Assembly (NCBI GenBank): GCA_018434685.1 | Contig: JAHDOV010000041.1 | Span: 1-38,673, forward strand | DNA from: Deltaproteobacteria bacterium | GTDB taxonomy: Bacteria > Desulfobacterota > Desulfomonilia > UBA1062 | Length of the DNA: 38,673 nucleotides | Reading direction: 5' to 3' | In this document: positions 22,411 through 28,750 of the stretch, piece after piece | Numbering within the stretch: position 1 is the first letter of the stretch | Layout of the letters: each line of letters begins with the position of its first letter | Program-made: the position numbers and the translations under genes | Notes under the pieces: generated by a model | The model's input: only the letters and a program-made list of their open reading frames with translations | The model's database searches: none | What the model was told of the DNA's origin: nothing

Positions 22411-22917
22411 CTAATCCAGCAGGTCCTCGAGCAGCGACGTATCGATCACGATGGTCTTCTTCTCCAGGGAGATCTCTCTGACCACCTCTTTTGTCACAGG
22501 AATGTAGTACTGCTTTATCCTGTCTACGACAAAAACATCGTTGCTGCCCGCGGAAAAGATGTTCACCAGTTCGCCTATCGCCTTGCCTTCCATATCCACA
22601 ACGTCCGAACCCAGCAGATCGCGCCAGTAGAACTCATCCTCTCTAAGAGGTTCAAGCTGCTGTCTTGTGATAAAGAGCGGTTCGCCCTTGATGCGTTCGA
22701 CGTGATCTACGTGGGTTATGCCTTCCAGCTCGATAATATATTTGCCTTTTCGCTGGGCACACGAGATCACTCTTCTTGATATGCCCTGGTTACCTATAAT
22801 GAGATGTGTGTAGGCAGAAAATCTTTCAAAAGAATCCCCGTACGGGGTTATCCACATTTTGCCTTTCAGGCCGTTCGGGCCTTTTATCACTGCGATCTCG
22901 ATGAGATCGTTTTCCAT
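22411..22917 (-). CDS. rimM: 16S rRNA processing/30S assembly factor RimM
   Basis: A 168-residue RimM with the N-terminal beta-barrel (IAVIKGPNGLKGKMWITPYGD) and C-terminal PRC-barrel (FYWRDLLGSDVVDMEGKAIG). It helps mature the 30S head, where it works with S19. The ATG directly follows the khpA stop with no gap. The family's usual GEV/RG... motifs are slightly divergent in the middle, but the order and context leave little doubt. Confidence 0.95.
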   Translation of the reverse strand: MENDLIEIAVIKGPNGLKGKMWITPYGDSFERFSAYTHLIIGNQGISRRVISCAQRKGKYIIELEGITHVDHVERIKGEPLFITRQQLEPLREDEFYWRDLLGSDVVDMEGKAIGELVNIFSAGSNDVFVVDRIKQYYIPVTKEVVREISLEKKTIVIDTSLLEDLLD

Positions 22918-23148
22918 CTATTCTATGATTTCCAGAACGGCCCTCTTCTTGATCTTGGTAGAGGCTGCGGTGAGGAGTGTTCTCATGGCCCGTGCAGTTC
23001 GGCCTTCTTTTCCGATCACTTTTCCCAGGTCTGATTTGGCAACTCTGAGTTCGATTACCGATGTCACTTCACCTTCAACTTCTGAGACTTTGACCTCTTC
23101 GGGATTGTCAACTAAAGCCTTCGCGATGTACTCAATCAACTCTCTCAT
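22918..23148 (-). CDS. khpA: KH-domain RNA-binding protein
   Basis: A 76-residue single KH domain of the KhpA (YlqC) family, with the RNA-binding GKEGRT loop ([16 protein letters not shown]) near residues 46-60. In Gram-positives KhpA pairs with KhpB to bind small and messenger RNAs; a partner is not in this window. It is located between rpsP and rimM, the standard place. Confidence 0.95.
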   Translation of the reverse strand: MRELIEYIAKALVDNPEEVKVSEVEGEVTSVIELRVAKSDLGKVIGKEGRTARAMRTLLTAASTKIKKRAVLEIIE

Positions 23149-23182
23149 CGTTAACCCTCACCAACTTTATTTTAAATCAGAC

Positions 23183-23428
23183 TTAGATAGAATAGCCTTT
23201 TTCTTTAATGAGCTTTCTCACTGCAGGAGATAATTGACCCCCCTTCTGGGTCCATTCCTTGATCTTGTCTATGTCCAGGGTTATGCTTTCGGGTCTGCTC
23301 TTCGGGTCAAAGTGACCGACGATCTCAAGGAACTTCCCGTCGCGTTTGCATTTCGAGTCTGCAACAACTATCCGGTAGAAAGGTTTCTTCTTTGCGCCAC
23401 CACGAGTCAATCTGATACTAACTGCCAT
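23183..23428 (-). CDS. rpsP: Ribosomal protein S16
   Basis: An 81-residue small-subunit assembly protein starting MAVSIRLTRGGAKKKPFYRIVVADS, with FLEIVGHFDP in the middle. The frame is open to 23470, but the ATG at 23428 gives the conserved N-terminus and has AAGGGGGAA upstream. It is the first gene of a ten-gene operon (rpsP, khpA, rimM, trmD, SPOUT methylase, rplS, rnhB, yraN, Mut7-C, DHH), all on this strand with short gaps or overlaps. Confidence 0.97.
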   Translation of the reverse strand: MAVSIRLTRGGAKKKPFYRIVVADSKCKRDGKFLEIVGHFDPKSRPESITLDIDKIKEWTQKGGQLSPAVRKLIKEKGYSI

Positions 23429-23469
23429 GCTGTTTTGTTCCCCCTTATAAGCATTTTGAGTAGTCCTCA

Positions 23470-23497
23470 CTTATATTACATGTTTTCGTATTGTCAA
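23470..23497 (-). promoter_or_regulatory. Strong sigma-70-type promoter of the rpsP operon
   Basis: Minus-strand TTGACA (23497-23492, perfect) and TATAAG (23475-23470) are 16 bases apart; transcription would start near 23463, giving a leader of about 35 bases. Confidence 0.7.
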
Positions 23498-23734
23498 GAC
23501 AATTATCCCATTTTCCGGACCATATGAACGATGGAAAATTCACCCTCTGCAGGTGGTTCTCTCGACTTCACCCCCTGTTGCGAGATCCATCTCCGGGAGG
23601 GAGAACCACTTGAACATTGACCGGTTTGGGGGGGGTATGGTATTGACAGATCGATCGGTTGATCGAATCGTTTAAAGGTACCATTGTTTTCGATTGCTGC
23701 AGGGCTTTTCCCTGTATTGGGAGGTGCTGTCTCT
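23498..23734. other. Structured intergenic region before the aminotransferase
   Basis: It contains an inverted repeat GTGGTTCTC (23553-23561) / GAGAACCAC (23601-23609) enclosing a second small dyad GAGATCCATCTC, then a run of eight G at 23628-23635 and a perfect TTGACA at 23643-23648 with only a poor -10 after it. This could be a folded leader or an operator for the aminotransferase operon, but I recognise no known riboswitch. Confidence 0.4.
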
Positions 23735-24994
23735 ATGAAATTCAGCGCAAAGGACTCGAAAGAGGCCATCGTATCGAGATTTTCGCATCATGTCTCCAGC
23801 GGCAAGGCCGACTTCTTCACGAGCGTCGGCATTGATTTCGTGTTCGGCCGCAGGCAGGGACCGTTCGTGTGGGATGTGACAGGCACGAAGCGCCTGATAA
23901 ACTGCCACTGCAACGGCGGGGTCTTCAACCTGGGCCATTCGAATCCGAAGATAGTGCAGACCCTTAAGGAAAGCCTGGACGAACTGGATATCGGCAACCA
24001 TCATCTCATCAGCGAGCAGCGAGCAGAGCTGGCCGAAAGGCTTGCAGAACTGACCCCGGGAGACCTGTCCTACACGGTATTCGGCGTCGGCGGAGGCGAG
24101 GCCATCGATCTTGCCATCAAGCTCGCCCGCGGCTTTACCGGGAAACTCAAGATCATCTCCGCCTCCGGCGGTTATCACGGACATACCGGATACGCCCTTG
24201 CCTCCGGTGACGAGCAGTACCGGAGGCCGTTCGGGCCTCAGCCGCAGGGCTTCGTGCAGGTGCCCTTCAATGACAAGAAGTCCCTGGTCCGGGAGATCGA
24301 CGAGAACACCGTAGCGGTCATCTTCGAGACCATACCTGCCACCTACGGCATGCCCATCCCGACCGACGACTTCTTTCCCTTTGTGCGGGAGCTCTGCACC
24401 AAATATGGCGCTCTCATGATCATGGACGAGGTGCAGACCGGTCTCGGCCGCACCGGAAGGCTCTGGGGGATAGAGCACTTTGGCGTGGTCCCGGATATCA
24501 TGGTCATCGGCAAGGGCCTCTCCGGGGGGATCTATCCCATGAGTGCAACCTGCTTCAGGCCGGAGCTGGAAACCTTTTTCAACAAAAATCCCTTCATACA
24601 CATCTCGACCTACGGCGGCGCAGAGGTGGGGTGTCCGGTGGCACTGGCCGTGCTCGAAGAATCGTCGCGGCCGGAATTTCTGGCCCATGTCAGGAACCTT
24701 GCCCGCATCTTTGCCAAGGGCTTTGACGAGCTGAAGAAGAAGCACCCGGAGATACTCGTGGGATTGCGGCAGCTGGGCCTCATGATGGGTATCGAGATGG
24801 TAAACGAGCACTGCGGCCCCTTCATGTCGAAGGCATGCTACGACAACGGGGTCCTGAGCGTCTATGCAAATAACGATACACGAATCAGCCAGCTCCTCCC
24901 TCCCCTGATCATCGACAACGATCTGGCTCATGAGATCCTGGAGCGAATCGACAAATCACTGGATACGACAAAACAACTGCTCAACCTGTGCTGA
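23735..24994 (+). CDS. PLP-dependent class III aminotransferase
   Basis: A 419-residue omega-type aminotransferase. It contains the PLP-binding region GVGGGEAIDLAIK, SGGYHGHTG near 144-152, DEVQTGLGRTG at 231-241 with the PLP aspartate D231, and the Schiff-base lysine K260 in VIGKGLSGG. It moves an amino group between an amine or amino acid and a 2-oxo or aldehyde acceptor; specificity within the class (acetylornithine, GABA, glutamate-semialdehyde-like, polyketide-type) is not readable. The frame extends to 23684, but the start at 23735 has GGGAGGTG 9 bases upstream. The gene is followed after 13 bases by the kinase-like protein, with which it forms an operon. Confidence 0.9.
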   Translation: MKFSAKDSKEAIVSRFSHHVSSGKADFFTSVGIDFVFGRRQGPFVWDVTGTKRLINCHCNGGVFNLGHSNPKIVQTLKESLDELDIGNHHLISEQRAELAERLAELTPGDLSYTVFGVGGGEAIDLAIKLARGFTGKLKIISASGGYHGHTGYALASGDEQYRRPFGPQPQGFVQVPFNDKKSLVREIDENTVAVIFETIPATYGMPIPTDDFFPFVRELCTKYGALMIMDEVQTGLGRTGRLWGIEHFGVVPDIMVIGKGLSGGIYPMSATCFRPELETFFNKNPFIHISTYGGAEVGCPVALAVLEESSRPEFLAHVRNLARIFAKGFDELKKKHPEILVGLRQLGLMMGIEMVNEHCGPFMSKACYDNGVLSVYANNDTRISQLLPPLIIDNDLAHEILERIDKSLDTTKQLLNLC

Positions 24995-25007
24995 GTGAGG
25001 TATGGCC

Positions 25008-25982
25008 ATGATTGAAGACCGCATCGATCTCGATCTTCTCGAGCGTTTCGAAAAGGGGCTCGACCCGCGCAGGCCGTCTCAGAGCGTGATCCCGGCACGG
25101 ATAATCGGCTATGGAGAGATCAGCACCATTTTCGAGATACAGGACCCGACCCAGCTCGGCCTCGCCTACAAGCGGCTGCCCATCTTCCGGACGCGTGGCG
25201 AGATGGAATCGTACGAATGGGTGTTCAATGAATACAACCGGATGCTCAAGGAGGATATCGGCATTGAGGTGCCTCAATATGCCATAGCCAAGATATACCC
25301 GGACCGCGGCAACCTGGTGATCTACAACATCCAGGAGAAACTGCCCGGCGAGTCCATAGGCAACCAGGTCATCAAGCGCCTCGACAGTGCCTCCCTCAAC
25401 GACCTCATCAAGGCGGTACTCATGGTCATGAAAAAGGTCTGGACGCACAACGCATCGAACAGCAGCACAAAGATCGGCCTGGACGGCCAGATCTCCAACT
25501 GGGCCATCCAGGGGCTCTCCCCCGGCCCAAACCCGATCGGCGGGGATATCCGGTTTACCTATTTCGACACGAGCACCCCCCTGATGAGAATTGACGGCAA
25601 GGAACAGCTCAATCCGGACCTGTTCCTCAGGAGCGCACCGTCGTTTCTCGTCTGGCTCATCAAGTGGCTGTTCCTCGACGACGTCCTGAACCGTTATTAC
25701 GACTTCCACCTCGTGGTGGTGGATTTCATCGCCAATTTCTACAAGGAGCAGCGCAGCAGGGATATCCCCATGCTCATTGCGACGGCCAACGAATTCTTTG
25801 CCACCGAGCTCGCGGAATTCTCCCTGAAGCCGATCACCCTCAAAGAGGTGAGGTCCTACTACCGGGAAGATGCCTTTATCTGGAGGCTCTATCTGGGTTT
25901 GAGGAGGCTTGACCGGCTCCTCCACACTCGGATTCTGCACAAATCATACCCCTATATACTCCCCGGAAAGATAAAGAGATAA
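25008..25982 (+). CDS. Unknown protein with kinase-like (APH/protein-kinase) motifs
   Basis: A 324-residue protein that I do not recognise as a characterised family (possibly DUF6206, from memory). Kinase-fold landmarks appear in order: a glycine-rich loop GYGEISTIFEI (34-44), a lysine in LAYKRLP (K55), an alpha-C-like helix EMESYEWVFNEYNRML, a catalytic-loop-like GLDGQISNWAI (D159, N164, the D-x4-N spacing of protein kinases) and YFDTSTP with D187 in the place of the DFG aspartate. The C-terminal half is helical. It may phosphorylate a small molecule made with the aminotransferase next door; this is inference. The ATG at 25008 has GAGG 7 bases upstream; one at 25002 is too close to it. Confidence 0.75.
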   Translation: MIEDRIDLDLLERFEKGLDPRRPSQSVIPARIIGYGEISTIFEIQDPTQLGLAYKRLPIFRTRGEMESYEWVFNEYNRMLKEDIGIEVPQYAIAKIYPDRGNLVIYNIQEKLPGESIGNQVIKRLDSASLNDLIKAVLMVMKKVWTHNASNSSTKIGLDGQISNWAIQGLSPGPNPIGGDIRFTYFDTSTPLMRIDGKEQLNPDLFLRSAPSFLVWLIKWLFLDDVLNRYYDFHLVVVDFIANFYKEQRSRDIPMLIATANEFFATELAEFSLKPITLKEVRSYYREDAFIWRLYLGLRRLDRLLHTRILHKSYPYILPGKIKR

Positions 25983-26049
25983 AGCTAAAAAGTGTGGCTA
26001 TTGTTCAGTCTGCAGCGCACCATAGTTTCTTGATGGAGGGCAGATACAA

Positions 26050-27039
26050 TTACCGCTTCCTGGCTATCTTCAGCAATTCTTCCGGCAGATCTATCCCCAG
26101 TTGCTTTGCATTCTCCGTATCCACATAAATATTGAGATCTTCCTGCTTGAGAATGGGCAGATCTTCCGGTTTGGCATTTTCTTTCAGTATTTTTACAGCC
26201 TGTTTCCCGGAGAGGACGCCGATGTGTTTGAAATCAGGCCCGGCATACAATAAGGCACCCTTCTCGTCATAATTAGCAAAGGCGAAAACAGGGATCTTAT
26301 GCTCTTTACATATACTAAAGAGGTCTCTTCCCGGCTCCAGGTTGCGCAGCCCATAATATGCATCCAGGGGTATGGCAAAGGAGTCAACTCCGGCTTTTAT
26401 CAATTCCAATGCAGCGGGTTTGATAGATTCGGATTTATCCACTTCCCTGGGCACAATGGTAATACCATACCCGGCTGCCTTGGCCTTTATCTCATCGGCA
26501 AAGGCAATGGCATTATCGTCATCACTGTGGATAAGGCCCATAACCTTTAAATCCGGTTTTGTTATCTGTGCAAGCACCAGGAAATTCAATGGGTCCTGAT
26601 ACAGAGTAGCCCCGGTAAATCCAGGCCCGCTCTTTTCCACGGTCGGACAGCCGATGATCGGTGGATTTGCAACACAGCTGAAGACAAGAGGAATACCGGC
26701 GTCAATGATCTTGTTCATGGAATACTTGGTGGCCGGGGTGCTGATCGTTAGAACCAGGTCCGGTTTTGCGTCAACAATCTTCGATGAAGTTGATTTGATC
26801 TTCAGGAGAATACCCACTTTTTTCCAGAGACTCACGTCTGCATCAGCATCGATAATATGTCTGGTGATGGTAAGATTCTCGCCCTCGACAATCCCATTGC
26901 TGGCCAGTTCGCTCACGAAACCATTGTATGCATCATCGAATGCACCGATATTTGATACCTGAAGCACCTCGATGTGAACGGCAAGGCATGGCTGCGAAAA
27001 GAAAAGAACCAGAAAAATAACTGCGACCGATTTCTTCAT
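26050..27039 (-). CDS. ABC-type substrate-binding protein (TrpX-like), copy 1
   Basis: A 329-residue secreted binding protein of the ABC_sub_bind (TrpX/YtfQ-like, Pfam PF04392) family. It has a signal peptide (MKKSVAVIFLVLFFSQPCLA), then IEVLQVSNIGAFDDAYNGF, KPDLVLTISTPATKYS, SGPGFTGATLY, IHSDDDNA and PLDAYYGLRN. The family binds small ligands such as amino acids in the periplasm. About half its residues match the protein at 27535-28551, so the two are local duplicates. No permease or ATPase is adjacent. The start has GGGAGG 7 bases upstream. It is convergent with the kinase-like gene. Confidence 0.9.
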   Translation of the reverse strand: MKKSVAVIFLVLFFSQPCLAVHIEVLQVSNIGAFDDAYNGFVSELASNGIVEGENLTITRHIIDADADVSLWKKVGILLKIKSTSSKIVDAKPDLVLTISTPATKYSMNKIIDAGIPLVFSCVANPPIIGCPTVEKSGPGFTGATLYQDPLNFLVLAQITKPDLKVMGLIHSDDDNAIAFADEIKAKAAGYGITIVPREVDKSESIKPAALELIKAGVDSFAIPLDAYYGLRNLEPGRDLFSICKEHKIPVFAFANYDEKGALLYAGPDFKHIGVLSGKQAVKILKENAKPEDLPILKQEDLNIYVDTENAKQLGIDLPEELLKIARKR

Positions 27040-27245
27040 AAGAGTCCTCCCAATAGAACTATTTCATCAAACGATAAGAATATCGGTAAGTTAAATATGT
27101 TGCATTAATTTATTTTCAATCCGCCTTATCGTCCGCTTCCGCGTGCACCTTTGGCTTCAGGCTTCGCTGGAGCTACGCCGGACTAAAGGGTGAGGTACAG
27201 GAGATGTCCCTGGTCAGAGAAGGTAAACGCAGTGGAGTAATACTC
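27040..27245. other. Intergenic stretch between binding-protein and membrane genes
   Basis: No coding sequence seen. It contains a GC-rich patch (27121-27190, with GGCTTCGCTGGAGCTACGCC) unlike its AT-rich surroundings, which has the look of a small dispersed repeat; only one copy is in the window. Confidence 0.3.
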
Positions 27246-27470
27246 TTATTCTACAAGATACAGCAGATACAGCGATACTATCAGGCTCAACGCCCCGACA
27301 ACCCTTAAAGCAACGCGGTGGTGCGGATCTTTAATCCATTCGGACAGGGGTCTGTACCACGACTTGTCCTGTTTGCAGGCATTGTCGGCATCGCATTGAA
27401 GCCTGCCGGTAAAAAAGAGGAACTCCACCCCGATGAGAATGAATATGAGACCGATCGTTATGCCAAGCAT
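27246..27470 (-). CDS. Small two-helix membrane protein
   Basis: A 74-residue protein with one hydrophobic helix at residues 2-20 (LGITIGLIFILIGVEFLFF), a short polar loop with two cysteines (DADNACKQ region, RLQC) and WYRPLSEWIKDPHHR, and a second helix at about 54-73 (VVGALSLIVSLYLLYLV). I do not recognise the family. It lies between two paralogous binding proteins on the same strand, just after a terminator-like hairpin, with a weak GAGAG ribosome binding site. It could be an accessory to those receptors, but this is only positional. Confidence 0.65.
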   Translation of the reverse strand: MLGITIGLIFILIGVEFLFFTGRLQCDADNACKQDKSWYRPLSEWIKDPHHRVALRVVGALSLIVSLYLLYLVE

Positions 27471-27480
27471 ACTCTCACAG

Positions 27481-27517
27481 AAAATATCCCCACACCCTGT
27501 TCGAGGGCATGGGGATA
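27481..27517 (-). terminator. Terminator after the second binding-protein gene
   Basis: Minus-strand arms TATCCCCA and TGGGGATA plus inner CCCT/AGGG pairs form a two-part stem around a CGAAC loop, followed by TTTTCTG. It lies 18 bases after the stop of the gene ending at 27535 and before the membrane protein gene. Confidence 0.65.
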
Positions 27518-27534
27518 CGTGACAGGGCTGTACG

Positions 27535-28551
27535 CTATTGAACGGCCTGTGCCAGCTGCAGGATCTCCATGGGCAGCTGCATGTTCAGGGCCTGCATCTG
27601 TTTCGTATCGACGAGGATCTTCAGTTCCTCCTGCTTGAGTATGGGCAGGCTGCCGGGTTCGACCCCGTCCTTCAGGATCTTGGTCGCGTGCTGGCCTGCG
27701 AGTGTACCGATGATCCCGAAGTCCGAGCCGATGTAGACAATGCCTCCGGGCACCTTCATGAGAGCCAGACTGATCACAGGAATCGAAAGGGGAAGGGTCA
27801 ACTCCTTGAGTTCATTAGGCGCCTCGTAGTTCCTCAAGCCGTAATACGTATCGAGCGGAACGGCAAAGGCCTCGGCACCCTGATCAATCAGCTCTTGCGC
27901 GCCGGGTACGACACTGTCTTTTTTATCGATTTCCTTGGAGATAACAGTCATCCCGACAGCCGGTGCCTTTGCCTTGGCCTCTTCGACCTGTGCCACGGCG
28001 TTGTCATCGTCGGTATGAACCATGCCGAAGGTCTTGAGTGTCGGGAAGGCCAGTCGCACGATCTGGAGGATATCCTTCATGTCCATGTACAGGGTGGCAC
28101 CGGTAAAGCCGGGGCCCGATTCGGTGAGGGACTTGCACCCGGCCGCCTCGGGTATGGCCACCGAGGAAAATACGAGCGGGATCCCGGCCGATATGATCTT
28201 GTCCTTGGCATACTTGGTGGCGGGTGTTCCGATGGTGAGCACAAGGTCAGGCCGTGCATCAACGATCTCGCCCGCCTCCTTCTTTATCCTCATGAGCACC
28301 CCGACCTTCTTCCAGAGACCGCCCTTTTCCACGTCAAAATCGACGATCCTCCTATTGACGGTGAGATTCGTGCCTTTGACGATACCGTTCTTCTCCAGTT
28401 CCTGGAGAAAGCCCTGGTATGACTGCTCGAACGGCTCGATGTCGGTTACCTGCAGCACCTCTAAGCGGTAGGTCCGGTCCTCGCCGAAGCTTGGATTGGC
28501 CACACACAGTACAGCGAATACAACGATACCGAGAAAAAAGATTCTTTTCAT
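27535..28551 (-). CDS. ABC-type substrate-binding protein (TrpX-like), copy 2
   Basis: A 338-residue paralogue of the protein at 26050-27039, with the same landmarks: signal peptide (MKRIFFLGIVVFAVLCVANPSFG), LEVLQVTDIEPFEQSYQGF, RPDLVLTIGTPATKYA, SGPGFTGATLYMD, HTDDDNA and PLDTYYGLRN. Ligand-proximal segments differ between the copies (for example LALMKVPGGIVYIGSDFG here against FANYDEKGALLYAGPDFK), so the ligands may differ. The start is set by GGAGGG upstream. It is followed by its own terminator, so the two copies are probably separate units. Confidence 0.9.
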   Translation of the reverse strand: MKRIFFLGIVVFAVLCVANPSFGEDRTYRLEVLQVTDIEPFEQSYQGFLQELEKNGIVKGTNLTVNRRIVDFDVEKGGLWKKVGVLMRIKKEAGEIVDARPDLVLTIGTPATKYAKDKIISAGIPLVFSSVAIPEAAGCKSLTESGPGFTGATLYMDMKDILQIVRLAFPTLKTFGMVHTDDDNAVAQVEEAKAKAPAVGMTVISKEIDKKDSVVPGAQELIDQGAEAFAVPLDTYYGLRNYEAPNELKELTLPLSIPVISLALMKVPGGIVYIGSDFGIIGTLAGQHATKILKDGVEPGSLPILKQEELKILVDTKQMQALNMQLPMEILQLAQAVQ

Positions 28552-28750
28552 GAAGCTACCCTCCTAGGAAATTTCAATGTTGATCCACATATCGGTTATG
28601 TGCTGCGGAAAGTTGAATCCGGGATTTTGCAGTCAGGCGTGACAGCGGTTTGCAGCAGTCCGGTTGCGGCTGAAGCCGCTCCTACAGTGTTATCGCCCCC
28701 CCCTGCTGCAGGAGCCGGTTCGGGTCGTATACGGAATCGAGGTCTCCAGG
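28552..28750. other. Intergenic region with REP element before uvrA end
   Basis: No gene. It holds the GTAG-type REP palindrome at 28666-28685 and, further on, a short CCTGCTGCAGG palindrome with a C-run. UvrA ends at 28751. Confidence 0.5.
28666..28685 (-). repeat. REP-type palindrome (GTAG class)
   Basis: Minus strand reads GTAGGAGCGGCTTCAGCCGC: a GTAG head followed by a 6-bp perfect palindrome with a 2-base centre. It is closely related to the tandem elements at 38371-38597. Such elements are mobilised by REP-associated (RAYT) transposases in other bacteria; none is encoded in this window. Confidence 0.75.

Noticed and set aside
23498-23660. Known riboswitch or T-box before the aminotransferase
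   Set aside because: I could not match conserved cores of known riboswitch classes, and the likely promoter lies downstream of the dyads.
23672-24931. 419-residue minus-strand frame opposite the aminotransferase
   Set aside because: The translation is a His/Asp/Val-rich shadow typical of the strand opposite a GC-rich gene; the plus-strand protein has all aminotransferase motifs.
24981-25940. 319-residue minus-strand frame opposite the kinase-like gene
   Set aside because: Antisense shadow; the plus strand shows ordered kinase motifs and a ribosome binding site.
27121-27190. A gene or tRNA in the GC-rich patch
   Set aside because: No cloverleaf could be folded by eye and no frame with a start signal is present; at most a dispersed repeat.
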